In this document: one piece after another, positions 1 through 7,344 of the stretch | Layout: each line of letters opens with the position of its first letter | Position numbering within the stretch: position 1 is the stretch's first letter | Assembly: GCA_016839655.1 (NCBI GenBank) | Contig: JAEOTW010000366.1 | Coordinates: 1-13,214, forward strand | Reading direction: 5' to 3' | DNA: 13,214 nt | Source of the DNA: Promethearchaeota archaeon | GTDB lineage: Archaea; Asgardarchaeota; Lokiarchaeia; Sigynarchaeales; SOKP01 | Position numbers and translations under genes: made by a program | The notes under the pieces: generated by a model | The model's database searches: none | Seen by the model: the letters and a program-made list of their open reading frames with translations, nothing else | What the model was told of the DNA's origin: nothing

Positions 1-2
1 AG

Positions 3-137
3 TCAAAAGGCTGTAACACCAGTGGAGATGTAATTGATGGACCTGCACTTAACAACGCAATTGTAGGTATTCTCGATAAAGCGATTGGTCGAGCTAAAGC
101 AAACGGAAGGAAGACTGTCCAAGAAAAAGATCTTTAG
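3..137 (+). CDS. Histone-fold protein, C-terminal fragment (5' end outside window)
   Basis: Forty-four residues in frame 3 run to a TAG stop at 135-137; the start lies left of the window. The end of the fragment (ILDKAIGRAKANGRKTVQEKDL region, residues 23-44 of the fragment) has the end of histone-fold helix 2, the R-K-T loop and the short helix 3 typical of archaeal histones and DUF1931-like proteins (A-x-x-x-GRKTV-x-x-x-DL). The preceding G-C-N-T-S-G-D segment fits the loop between helices 1 and 2. Such proteins bind or wrap DNA as dimers or act as NF-Y/HAP3-like subunits. The family call rests on this short fragment only; which histone-fold subfamily it belongs to cannot be decided. A T10 run at 207-216 is the likely transcription end. 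Confidence 0.6.
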   Translation, partial: SKGCNTSGDVIDGPALNNAIVGILDKAIGRAKANGRKTVQEKDL

Positions 138-206
138 AGATAAGGGTCCTTTTTAAAAACTTTCCGAAACTAAATTAAGGATTTTTATTATCAATTATTA
201 CCATAC

Positions 207-216
207 TTTTTTTTTT
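207..216 (+). terminator. T-run terminator of the histone-fold gene
   Basis: Ten consecutive T residues on the plus strand lie about 70 nt after the TAG at 135-137. Archaeal RNA polymerase terminates at such T-rich tracts, and no stem is needed. The assignment is from sequence only. Confidence 0.5.
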
Positions 217-306
217 CTTCAAAAAAATTAAAAATTTCTCACAGTATATTCATTTTTAATTATAAAGTAGTTCAATATAGTTAACACACAATAAACACGA
301 CCTAAT

Positions 307-375
307 AGAATAAAAAATTCTTCATAAATCGCCTTATCCTTGTTCTCTAAATCGTTGAAAGAAATTTTTTATTCT
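307..375. terminator. Inverted repeat between convergent genes, putative bidirectional terminator
   Basis: A 13-base arm at 307-319 (AGAATAAAAAATT) is perfectly complementary to 363-375 (AATTTTTTATTCT), with 43 bases between them. Each arm presents a T6 run on the strand leaving the neighbouring gene: 365-370 on plus, and the complement of 312-317 on minus. It lies just past the NikR stop codon. A bidirectional terminator is the simplest reading; chance is possible in such A/T-rich DNA. Confidence 0.4.
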
Positions 376-412
376 TATCTCTTCCTTTTCTTATTCGTTA
401 TAGTGTCAAGTT

Positions 413-949
413 TTACCTTTGAGATTTAGAATCTTTGTCAATGATGAAAAAATCAATCGATATCACACTTTTTAACCTTTGTAACCTCTCTTTAAGCAAT
501 TTAACTCGTTCATATGGTCCTGAAACAGCGATAATTTCCAAACATTTTTCAAATTCTAAATGAACATGCATAGTTGATGTAATCACATCATAGAAATGAT
601 GTTGTATATCATTTTTTCGGATTTCATCTGTTTGTTGAACCGAAGCATAAATAGGTCCTGAGTCATATTCGTGATCGTGATGTCCATTGTCGTGATTGAT
701 CTCATGTGAGTGTTCATGCGAAATATCTTTATGATCTTTTCCAGTAAAATGTTCGTGCAACATAAAAATGGGTATGCACCCCACAACATTCCCGGAAGTA
801 ACATCGATGGTTTCTTCACTGACCATTAATGAATGCATCGCTTTTCTTATGCTATCTGATCTGGAAATACCCATTTTATTCCTAAATGCCTCAAACTTAT
901 CGTATAAATCTTTTGGAAGAGACACTGTAAAACGTTTATATTCTTCCAT
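413..949 (-). CDS. nikR: NikR-family nickel-responsive regulator with histidine-rich insertion
   Basis: The 178-residue protein has an N-terminal ribbon-helix-helix DNA-binding domain (about 3-45; RFTVSLP strand, then GISRSDSIRKA). A C-terminal ACT-like metal-binding domain follows (about 54-60 and 97-172). The nickel ligands match the E. coli NikR pattern: H117 (= H76), H128 and H130 in MHVH (= H87, H89) and C136 (= C95), with identical spacing. NikR is a tetrameric repressor of nickel uptake and use genes when Ni(II) is bound. Unusual here is a loop of about 35 residues after the first ACT strand: ten histidines between H65 and H93, including HEHSHE and HHDHE. It could store or sense additional metal. 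The ATG is preceded by AAGGAAG at a good distance. The gene is divergent from the SCP2 gene; its targets are not evident here. Confidence 0.9.
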   Translation of the reverse strand: MEEYKRFTVSLPKDLYDKFEAFRNKMGISRSDSIRKAMHSLMVSEETIDVTSGNVVGCIPIFMLHEHFTGKDHKDISHEHSHEINHDNGHHDHEYDSGPIYASVQQTDEIRKNDIQHHFYDVITSTMHVHLEFEKCLEIIAVSGPYERVKLLKERLQRLKSVISIDFFIIDKDSKSQR

Positions 950-1072
950 TTAATTCTTCCTTTGGTTGAATTATAATTTTCTATAAAGAAACTAGGTTCA
1001 AAAAGAATTAAATTTTACCAACTCAATTTGGATTTATTTTCTTTTAATCAATTTTCTGAAATAAAAAACAGC

Positions 1073-1080
1073 TATATAAA
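1073..1080 (+). promoter_or_regulatory. TATA box candidate for the SCP2 gene
   Basis: TATATAAA matches the archaeal TATA consensus. A start of transcription about 25 nt downstream would fall near 1098-1106, inside the spacer of the inverted repeat 1090-1113. It would give a leader of about 100 nt before the SCP2 gene. Confidence 0.4.
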
Positions 1081-1089
1081 GATCCGTAA

Positions 1090-1113
1090 GTTCTAGATTT
1101 TATGTACTAGAAC
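1090..1113. promoter_or_regulatory. Inverted repeat GTTCTAG-N10-CTAGAAC, candidate operator
   Basis: Two perfect 7-base half sites (1090-1096 and 1107-1113) are separated by 10 bases. The dyad lies in the divergent region next to a NikR gene and overlaps the predicted transcription start of the SCP2 gene, as expected for a repressor site. Ribbon-helix-helix regulators such as NikR bind spaced dyads. That NikR is the binder is inference. Confidence 0.35.
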
Positions 1114-1226
1114 CGATAACAATTGAACTTCACCTTAATCTTAAGAATTTTTGGATCTATTAGTCTAAACATACAACAGAAATTATAATATAAATAAGGT
1201 GAGTAATTATTTCTACGGTTGAAGAT

Positions 1227-1538
1227 GTGTTTAGTATGATGAAATCAAACTATAATATAGAGAAAGCAAAAGAGCTTAACGTTTCAATGAAAATAGTCTA
1301 TGAGGTCGATGGAGATGGTGGAGGTTGCTGGTCGATAGTTTGTGATCCAGAGAAGATTGATATTACTGAAGGTGAGATGGAAGACTTCGAAGCGAAGGTT
1401 TGGTATAAAGATTCTGAAAGTTTTTTTAAAGTATATACAGGAGAAATATCCGGAGTAAAAGCCTATATAAAAAAACTATTAAAAATTTCAGGATCTCAAT
1501 CAACTCTCAAAAAATTTTCAGAATTGATTAAAGCTTAA
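1227..1538 (+). CDS. SCP2 sterol-carrier / lipid-binding domain protein
   Basis: This 103-residue protein is a single SCP2 domain. It shows the family signatures: a hydrophobic strand followed by a Gly-rich turn (DGDGGGCW), a strand pair ending in EGE, then the FFKVYTGEISGVKAYIKKLLKISG region. The last corresponds to the usual 'aL..G..np..Af..Gk.k..Gd' segment of SCP2 proteins. SCP2 domains bind lipids or acyl chains in a hydrophobic tunnel; the substrate here is unknown. The coordinates use the GTG at 1227. However, the GGTG motif at 1198-1201 is 25 nt away from it, and the reading frame stays open back to a TGA at 1200-1202. In-frame ATT codons at 1206 and 1209 fit the ribosome-binding site better and would add six or seven residues (I-S-T-V-E-D). 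A T-rich terminator follows at 1580-1595. Confidence 0.85.
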   Translation: MFSMMKSNYNIEKAKELNVSMKIVYEVDGDGGGCWSIVCDPEKIDITEGEMEDFEAKVWYKDSESFFKVYTGEISGVKAYIKKLLKISGSQSTLKKFSELIKA

Positions 1539-1579
1539 CAGTTCTAAGAACGAGAATAGTTTTTGTGGGCTTACCATAA

Positions 1580-1595
1580 TTTTTTTTTATTTTTT
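1580..1595 (+). terminator. T-rich terminator after the SCP2 gene
   Basis: T9 (1580-1588) and T6 (1590-1595) runs are separated by a single A, 42 nt after the SCP2 stop codon. This is a typical archaeal U-tract termination site and separates the gene from the downstream kinase. Confidence 0.5.
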
Positions 1596-1688
1596 AAAAT
1601 AATTTCACATAATCTTATAATCAGAGAAATTTAGATAATATATGCAAATAAGGTATCGCGCAAAGATCATTTTTGAGGTTAGGTAAAT

Positions 1689-4600
1689 TTGAAGAAAATA
1701 AATTCCACTAAAGAAGTGTTAAGGGAGAGTGAAGAGCGATTTCGAGCAACTTTCGAACAAGCTGCGGTTGGAATTGCTCATGTTAACCCTAATGGTCAAT
1801 TCATAAGAGTAAATCAACGGTTTTGTGAGATTGTTAAGTATCTAAGAGAAGAAATGCTTTCAATGACTTTTCAAGAAATAACTCATGCTGATGATTTAGA
1901 TAAAGATTTGAAATTGTTAAGAGAGATGCTGAAAGGAGAATTGAAAACATATTCATGGGAAAAACGGTACATATGCAAGGATAGTTCTGAAGTTTGGGTA
2001 AATCTAACTGTTTCTCTGGTAAAAAATCAATCAAACGAACCTAAATATTTTATTTCAGTTATAGAAGACATAACTAGCCGTAAAGTCATAGAAAATGCTT
2101 TAAAAAAATCAGAATCTCGATATAGAAATATCATTGAAAATACCACTGATGTTATAATTGTTACAGGTTTTGATGGGAAACATATTTATGTTTCACCTCT
2201 TTACAAAGACTTATTTGGCCGAACTCCAGATCAAATAAATAAATCGTTAATTAATTATATTCATCCTGATGATCAATTAATTCTAAGAGATAACTATATA
2301 AAGTCTTTTGAGAGTAAATGTGCACAAGCCCCGGATCAAGAATTTGAAGTCAGAGTACAACATCAAAATGGTAATTTCATATGGGTATCATCAATTACAA
2401 AAAATTATTACAATGAAGAGGGAAATGTAGTGGGATTGATTACATCAATTAGAGACATCAGAAAACGTAAGGAAGCAGAAGAAAAATTAAAAGAATCGGA
2501 AAAAAAATATCGTTCTATATTTGAAAATTCCCCAGTTGCTTTGATGGACCAAGACTTTTCAGAGATGAAAAAATATGTCGATCATTTAAAAGCAACAGGA
2601 ATAAAAGACTTTAATAAATTTTTTGAATACTATCCTGAAGAAGTCGTAAAATGTATCTCGAAGGTCAAAGTAATTGATGTGAATAAGAAAACTATGGAAA
2701 TATATAAGGTTAATAGTAAAGAAGCCCTCATATCGAGAATGAATGATCTAGGTGAAGCTCTAGAAAATAAAATGACTGAGGAAATACTCTTAGATAACAA
2801 GAGGGAGATATTAGCTTTAATAAACGGTGATACGCTATATGAGTCGGAAATTTCTTCTACAACCTCTTTAGGTGATTTTCTGTATCTATATGCCAAGACT
2901 TCGCTGGTTTCAGGATTTGAAAGCACATGGTCCAATGTAATTGTATCTCTACTAGATATAACTGATCAAAAGTTAATGGAAGAAAGTTTAAAAGAATCAG
3001 AAAAAAAATATCGTCATTTATTTGAAAGTTCCCCCTATTTCATAGGATTGATAGATGAAAACGGAACCTTAGTCGATTGTAATTCTTCTATTAATAGTTT
3101 TCTCTCTATGCGGAAAAGAGAAGATGTAATCAATAAACCAATAACTGAAATTCTTTCAATATTAGAAAAAAATAAAGAGCTTATACCTCTAATGAAAAAA
3201 TTATTCCAAGAAGCATATTCAAATGATCAAGGGAAATCTTATGAATTTAAATTGCATCGATCCACAGGAGGTTATTTATGGTTAAAAGCAGAAGGTTCTA
3301 AAGTAGAAATTAACAATAAAATATTACTCCAATTTTTAGTCCAAGACATTACAAGTAGAAAAATGATTGAAGAGGACTTAAAAGAGTCTGAGTTAAAATT
3401 TAGAACTATAGCAGAACAGTCTTTTATGGGAATTATTGTTATCCAAGATGGAGTATTTAAGTATTTTAATCAGAGAGCTGCTGATATAAATGGTTATACT
3501 GTTGAAGAGATTAATAAATGGGAACCTTATGAATTTATGAAACTTATACATCCTGACGATAATGATTTCGTACTAGATCAAGCCAAGAAGAAACAAAAAG
3601 GAGATAATAATGTTGTAAATCGTTATATATATCGATTAATAAAAAAATCTGGTGAAGTTGCTTGGATGGATAATTATTCTAAAACTATTAATTTTGATGG
3701 GAGACCTGCTGATCTGGTTATGACTGAAGACATAACTAAAAAAATTATATCAGAACAAAAATTGAAAGAATCTGAACTTAAATTTAGAAAAATTTTTGAA
3801 GCAAATCCGTCAGGCATGCATTTATATGATTTAAATATGGAGGGGGATTTAATATTTAAAGGAGCAAATGATGCTGCGGATAAAATTCTTAAAATAGATA
3901 ACAGCTTAAATATTGGAAAAACATTAGAAGAGGCTTTTCCACTACTTGTTGAGACTGATATACCTACTAAATATAGAATGGTTGCTTCAGAGGGAAAAAC
4001 ATTGAAATTGGAGTATTTTGATTATAGGAGTGATCAGATTAATGGTATTTATAAGATATATGCTTTTCAAACTGCTCCGAGAAGTATGGTATCTTCATTC
4101 ATCGATATTACTGATCGGATAGAAGCTGAACAAAGATTAAAAGAAATGAACAGATTGAAGAGTGAATTGTTAAGGAGAGCATCTCATGAATTGAGAACCC
4201 CGTTAACATCTATTAACGGGGCCGTAGAGCTTCTATTGACTGTATACAAAAATGATTTTAATGAGAAGACAGAACAATTTTTAAATATTATCAAAAATGG
4301 AGGTAAAAGACTTGAAAACCTTATTAAAGATTTACTAAATGTATCTAGATTACAATCACAAATTGTAGATATCAAAAAACGCAGGGAAAATATTGTTCAA
4401 CTTCTAGTTGATTCTATTGAAGAGATTGATATTTTTGCAACAGAAAGAGAGATCAATATTATTTTCAGCCAAAAGGAGAGCATCTATATAAATGTGGATA
4501 AGAACAAAATTCTGCAAGTCTTTGTGAATATATTAATGAATGCAGTCAAATATACACCCCCAAAAGGAGAAGTTTCAATTAAAATTAGGGAACCTACTGA

Positions 4601-4847
4601 AAATTCGGTAGATATTATTATAAAAGATACCGGAATAGGATTTACAGAAGAAGAAATGAAAAATTTATTCACACAATTTGGGAAAATTGAACGATTTGGG
4701 CAAGGACTCGAAGTTGATACGGAAGGAAGTGGGTTAGGTTTGTATATCTCAAAAGAATTAGTTGAGTTACATTCAGGTAAGATATGGGTGGAGTCTGAAG
4801 GAAAAAATAAAGGATCCGCATTTATTATTAGGTTGCCTAAATTCTGA
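1689..4847 (+). CDS. Cytosolic multi-PAS sensor histidine kinase (six PAS-like modules)
   Basis: This is a 1052-residue protein without membrane segments or signal peptide. PAS-like modules lie at roughly 12-132, 140-262, 270-430, 438-560, 567-690 and 697-815. Most begin with a repeated linker of the form KESExK(Y/F)R and end with D-I-T or D-I-R. The third is divergent and long. The kinase core follows: HisKA with phosphoacceptor H833 in ASHELRTPLT, N-box N947/N951 (VNILMNAVKYTPP), G1 DTGIG (980-984) and G2 GSGLGL (1013-1018). All catalytic motifs are intact, so autophosphorylation is expected. PAS modules sense small ligands or redox state in the cytosol; the ligands cannot be read from sequence. 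The start is a TTG with AGGT 4 nt and GAGG 10 nt upstream; a TAG at 1680 blocks extension. It ends 2 nt from the stop of the convergent receiver protein, a plausible phosphotransfer partner. Confidence 0.9.
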   Translation: MKKINSTKEVLRESEERFRATFEQAAVGIAHVNPNGQFIRVNQRFCEIVKYLREEMLSMTFQEITHADDLDKDLKLLREMLKGELKTYSWEKRYICKDSSEVWVNLTVSLVKNQSNEPKYFISVIEDITSRKVIENALKKSESRYRNIIENTTDVIIVTGFDGKHIYVSPLYKDLFGRTPDQINKSLINYIHPDDQLILRDNYIKSFESKCAQAPDQEFEVRVQHQNGNFIWVSSITKNYYNEEGNVVGLITSIRDIRKRKEAEEKLKESEKKYRSIFENSPVALMDQDFSEMKKYVDHLKATGIKDFNKFFEYYPEEVVKCISKVKVIDVNKKTMEIYKVNSKEALISRMNDLGEALENKMTEEILLDNKREILALINGDTLYESEISSTTSLGDFLYLYAKTSLVSGFESTWSNVIVSLLDITDQKLMEESLKESEKKYRHLFESSPYFIGLIDENGTLVDCNSSINSFLSMRKREDVINKPITEILSILEKNKELIPLMKKLFQEAYSNDQGKSYEFKLHRSTGGYLWLKAEGSKVEINNKILLQFLVQDITSRKMIEEDLKESELKFRTIAEQSFMGIIVIQDGVFKYFNQRAADINGYTVEEINKWEPYEFMKLIHPDDNDFVLDQAKKKQKGDNNVVNRYIYRLIKKSGEVAWMDNYSKTINFDGRPADLVMTEDITKKIISEQKLKESELKFRKIFEANPSGMHLYDLNMEGDLIFKGANDAADKILKIDNSLNIGKTLEEAFPLLVETDIPTKYRMVASEGKTLKLEYFDYRSDQINGIYKIYAFQTAPRSMVSSFIDITDRIEAEQRLKEMNRLKSELLRRASHELRTPLTSINGAVELLLTVYKNDFNEKTEQFLNIIKNGGKRLENLIKDLLNVSRLQSQIVDIKKRRENIVQLLVDSIEEIDIFATEREINIIFSQKESIYINVDKNKILQVFVNILMNAVKYTPPKGEVSIKIREPTENSVDIIIKDTGIGFTEEEMKNLFTQFGKIERFGQGLEVDTEGSGLGLYISKELVELHSGKIWVESEGKNKGSAFIIRLPKF
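4198..4221. repeat. Perfect 9-base hairpin inside the kinase H-box coding region
   Basis: CCCCGTTAA (4198-4206) and TTAACGGGG (4213-4221) are separated by six bases. The hairpin lies within the codons for the P-L-T-S-I-N-G-A stretch that follows the phosphoacceptor histidine. It is the most G/C-rich short stem I noticed in this A/T-rich window. It may simply follow from the conserved amino-acid sequence. Confidence 0.5.
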
Positions 4848-4849
4848 TC

Positions 4850-5683
4850 TCATAAGAATTTATAAAGCTCACTAAATTGCGAAAATTTAAATGGTTTTAA
4901 GAAATACCCATCTGCTCCTGTTTTTTCCATATTTTCTACTACCTCAGATTCCTGAATTGCAGTGATGTAATACACAGGAGTATTTTTTAATCTATTATCT
5001 TCTTTTATATTTTTACAGATTTGAAATCCATCTATGTCTGGTAATACAATATCCAGAAGTATTACTTTTGGAATATTTTTTTTCATTTCACTTAAGGCTT
5101 GCATTCCTGTTGCAATTCCCGTGCAAGAATATCCTTTAGAATTAAAAAAATCGTTCAAAATTGTAAAAGTCGTTGCATCATCCTCAATAATGAGAATATC
5201 ATAATCTGAATACTTTGTATCTATATCTAAAAAGAGATCATCTATCTTGTTTTCAAGCGATAAACTATGTTTGTAGATTTCATCAATTTTTGAAAATACA
5301 GATTTTGTTAGATTTTTTGATTCATTTTCCATAATAAGTGAAGAGAATCCTTGAATCACAGTTAGTGATTCTTTTAAGTCATGTGAAATTCTTTTGAGAT
5401 CAGCTAATAAATCCCTATTTATTTTATTGTCGATATAAAATTTCACAGCACTAATCAAAAATTTAGTAAGAGTAGAATCATTTCTTTTTGCATATAGCTT
5501 CCATTCTTTTTTCATTTCGTTATTTATTAGTATTCCGATACCTTTTTTTCCAATTCCGTATATTTCTTTCTCTTCTTGCCATCTCTTAAAACTTTCGGTT
5601 ATGTTTCCGTGCCAAATTGCTTTTTTGCCTGTTTCCTTCTCATATTTGATCATTTCGGGTGTTTTTTCTACATTATTCTTCAA
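4850..5683 (-). CDS. Hybrid response regulator: RHH-like + HisKA-like segment + receiver domain
   Basis: The 277-residue protein has a basic N-terminal segment (1-45). Residues 49-85 then resemble a ribbon-helix-helix fold: a strand GIGILIN, then two helices split at N-D-S-T-L-T-K-F. Residues 91-150 form a helical hairpin with H101 in ISHDLKESLTVIQGF, which looks like a HisKA dimerisation/phosphoacceptor region. Residues 160-277 are a complete receiver domain with D168/D169, phosphoacceptor D211 (LLDIVLPDIDG), T241 and K263 (FLKPF). There is no HATPase domain. It may receive phosphate from the convergent six-PAS kinase, at H101 or D211, and bind DNA through the N-terminal part. This role is inference; the receiver call is firm, the other two are by resemblance. 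The start is a TTG; a TATA-like element lies 55-65 nt upstream on the minus strand. Confidence 0.85.
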   Translation of the reverse strand: MKNNVEKTPEMIKYEKETGKKAIWHGNITESFKRWQEEKEIYGIGKKGIGILINNEMKKEWKLYAKRNDSTLTKFLISAVKFYIDNKINRDLLADLKRISHDLKESLTVIQGFSSLIMENESKNLTKSVFSKIDEIYKHSLSLENKIDDLFLDIDTKYSDYDILIIEDDATTFTILNDFFNSKGYSCTGIATGMQALSEMKKNIPKVILLDIVLPDIDGFQICKNIKEDNRLKNTPVYYITAIQESEVVENMEKTGADGYFLKPFKFSQFSELYKFL

Positions 5684-5737
5684 GAAGGCTCACATCTGCA
5701 ACATTACAATTTTTCTTTTTATAAAAAATATGAACTG

Positions 5738-5748
5738 TTTATATATTT
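5738..5748 (-). promoter_or_regulatory. TATA box candidate for the hybrid response regulator
   Basis: On the minus strand the sequence reads AAATATATAAA. Transcription starting about 25 nt downstream would give a leader of about 30 nt before the TTG at 5683. Background A/T content is high, so the call is tentative. Confidence 0.35.
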
Positions 5749-5799
5749 ATATTTGCTGTATATCTTTTATTTTATTATTTAATATTTTTTTTAATCTAG

Positions 5800-5815
5800 A
5801 CTCATATATATGAGT
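5800..5815. promoter_or_regulatory. Perfect 16-base palindrome ACTCATATATATGAGT
   Basis: This exact palindrome is centred on a TATA-like core. It lies between the stop codon of the coiled-coil Roadblock gene and the start of the hybrid regulator gene, both on minus. It could be an operator or a promoter element of the regulator gene, about 120 nt upstream of its start. Confidence 0.35.
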
Positions 5816-5829
5816 TTATTTATATAATT

Positions 5830-5841
5830 AAAAAAAAAAAA
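5830..5841 (-). terminator. T12 terminator after the Roadblock gene series
   Basis: Twelve A residues on plus are a T12 run on minus, starting 11 nt past the stop codon of the coiled-coil Roadblock gene. It would end transcription of the leftward Roadblock operon. Confidence 0.55.
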
Positions 5842-5851
5842 TCAATATTCC

Positions 5852-7327
5852 TTACATTTCAAATAATTCTCTTAGCTTCATTGAAGCCTTATTCATTAAA
5901 TTTAATCTAATTAGATTAAGATCTCCTTCAAATTGATTATATTTTTGCTTTAAAAAGTCTATTTTATTGGATAAATTATCAAACATCCAAGAAACTCTAG
6001 AATCCTTTCTAGATTCATTAAAATCTTTTTTTACACTTTTCAATATATCTCTAATGGTTTTTCTGCTAAGATTTTGCCTTTTTATAGGAATATTCGAATT
6101 ACTCTCGTTATAGTAAGCTAAAAGAATAAAGTTCCTTTCATAATTGTTAATATCTATATTTCTAAGGATAAATTCACCATTAATGGAAGACAATTTGAAA
6201 TATTCCAATTCACTTAGGCTTAAACTTCTGACAGTTCGTAGTACAGTTGTACAAACTAGGGAAAACATGGCCCCAATAGCAAGAGCGTCAAGTTCTGTCT
6301 TCGAATACTCTGAGATTATCATACCTTGACCATCAATTAAAAAACATGATTGGAAATCTCCTTGAAATAATAATTCCTGGAGGATATCTTGTAAAATATC
6401 TATTTTTCCTCTTTCCATTTGGATAAGATTTGAATCATTCCATTCATCTTCTAATACTTGATCTATATCTGAATTATCAGCTATTCCTTCAGACACAATA
6501 CTAAAACTATCTTTTTGTTTTTTAATGCTTAAGGCTTTCTTATCTAATTTTTTACTGTCAGTATCAATCCGTTGTTGAATACGATCTAATTCTCTTTTTA
6601 CTTGATTTAAATTTTTTTCTCTCTGTTCAAGTTCAATTTTTTTCTCTTCTAGGTTTTTACTAAGTTGTTTAAATGATTCTCGAGCTTGTTCTAACTTATT
6701 CCCCCGTTCTTCAAATTCAGTCCTGCTTTCGTCTAATTCTTTAAGTCTCTCCTTAAACTGCTTTTTAGATTCCTCCATCATATTACTTCTTTCTTCAAAA
6801 TCATCAACTAAATCTTTGTAAGATTCCATTTTTTCTTCTAATTCTTTGATTCTCGCGGAATATTCATTAACTGTTGCCGAAAGTTCTTCGATAACTCTAT
6901 CTTTTTCTTCATTTTCAAGTTCATTTTCGACGACAGTAGGAATGTTTTGAGGTATTTTCTCTTTATCTTGTTTAGTATCGTCTCTTATAGGAAATTCAAT
7001 ATCATCATCAGAAATCATTGCAGCAAAAACATCATCGAGTACTTCCTTGACTTCTGGGCTAATATCTTCTTCTGCGTAGAACTTTTCCTTCTCATTCAAT
7101 AGATCTTGAGCATTTGAACTATTAGTCTCGATAGTTTGAATTTCAACAGCTTTTTCTGGAATTGTTTCAGGGCTAGTTTGATTCACATCATCAGAGACCA
7201 TCTCCGCAAAAACTTCATCAAGCACCCCTCTTACTTCTGGGCTGATATCTTCCTCAAGATAAAATTTTTCCTTTTCTAATAATACACCTGACTTCTCAGA
7301 TGTTTCTTTTTTACTGCGATTCACCAA
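5852..7327 (-). CDS. Coiled-coil protein with C-terminal Roadblock/LC7-like domain and duplicated N-terminal motif
   Basis: The protein is 491 residues. The N-terminus holds two near-identical copies of a motif of about 33 residues (about 15-47 and 76-108). Both contain EKEKFY, then EEDISPEV, then VLD(E/D)VFA and SDD. A highly charged region, mostly Glu/Lys/Arg with heptad-like spacing (about 136-275), reads as a long coiled coil. Residues about 305-435 look like a Roadblock/LC7 domain (CFLIDGQGMIISEYSK, then LDALAIGAMFS, then ILLAYYN); a helical tail follows. Roadblock domains dimerise and act as GTPase partners or regulators, as MglB does for MglA. The duplicated motif looks like a pair of docking sites, and the coil like a spacer or scaffold; this is inference. 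TTG start with GGGG 9 nt upstream, only 17 nt after the preceding Roadblock gene, so very probably co-transcribed. Confidence 0.8.
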   Translation of the reverse strand: MVNRSKKETSEKSGVLLEKEKFYLEEDISPEVRGVLDEVFAEMVSDDVNQTSPETIPEKAVEIQTIETNSSNAQDLLNEKEKFYAEEDISPEVKEVLDDVFAAMISDDDIEFPIRDDTKQDKEKIPQNIPTVVENELENEEKDRVIEELSATVNEYSARIKELEEKMESYKDLVDDFEERSNMMEESKKQFKERLKELDESRTEFEERGNKLEQARESFKQLSKNLEEKKIELEQREKNLNQVKRELDRIQQRIDTDSKKLDKKALSIKKQKDSFSIVSEGIADNSDIDQVLEDEWNDSNLIQMERGKIDILQDILQELLFQGDFQSCFLIDGQGMIISEYSKTELDALAIGAMFSLVCTTVLRTVRSLSLSELEYFKLSSINGEFILRNIDINNYERNFILLAYYNESNSNIPIKRQNLSRKTIRDILKSVKKDFNESRKDSRVSWMFDNLSNKIDFLKQKYNQFEGDLNLIRLNLMNKASMKLRELFEM

Positions 7328-7344
7328 TTTTTAAATCCCCTATT

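Larger units (their letters stand above)
138..412. other. Convergent intergenic region without a gene
   Basis: This 275-base, very A+T-rich gap separates the end of the histone-fold gene (plus) and the end of the NikR gene (minus). I see no coding sequence in it. It contains a T10 run (207-216) and a long A/T-rich inverted repeat (307-319 with 363-375), both readable as termination signals. Confidence 0.6.
950..1205. promoter_or_regulatory. Divergent promoter region between nikR and the SCP2 gene
   Basis: These 256 bases contain no gene. They hold a TATA-box-like TATATAAA at 1073-1080 and a 7-base inverted repeat at 1090-1113, listed separately. A weaker TATA-like CTATAAAG lies at 981-988 near the nikR start. 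The GGTG ribosome-binding motif of the SCP2 gene is at 1198-1201. Confidence 0.45.

Noticed and set aside
583..819. Second minus-strand open frame within nikR
   Set aside because: It is a shifted frame of nikR, which has the full RHH and nickel-ligand pattern. The alternative product is Met/Ile-rich without homology signs.
2630..2935. Minus-strand frame of 101 codons inside the six-PAS kinase
   Set aside because: It lies within the third PAS-like module of an intact kinase and has no recognisable features.
5576..5813. Two overlapping plus-strand frames encoding hydrophobic peptides
   Set aside because: They are antisense to the start of the hybrid regulator and run into A/T-rich intergenic DNA. 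The hydrophobic residues follow from T-rich codons, and there is no ribosome-binding site.
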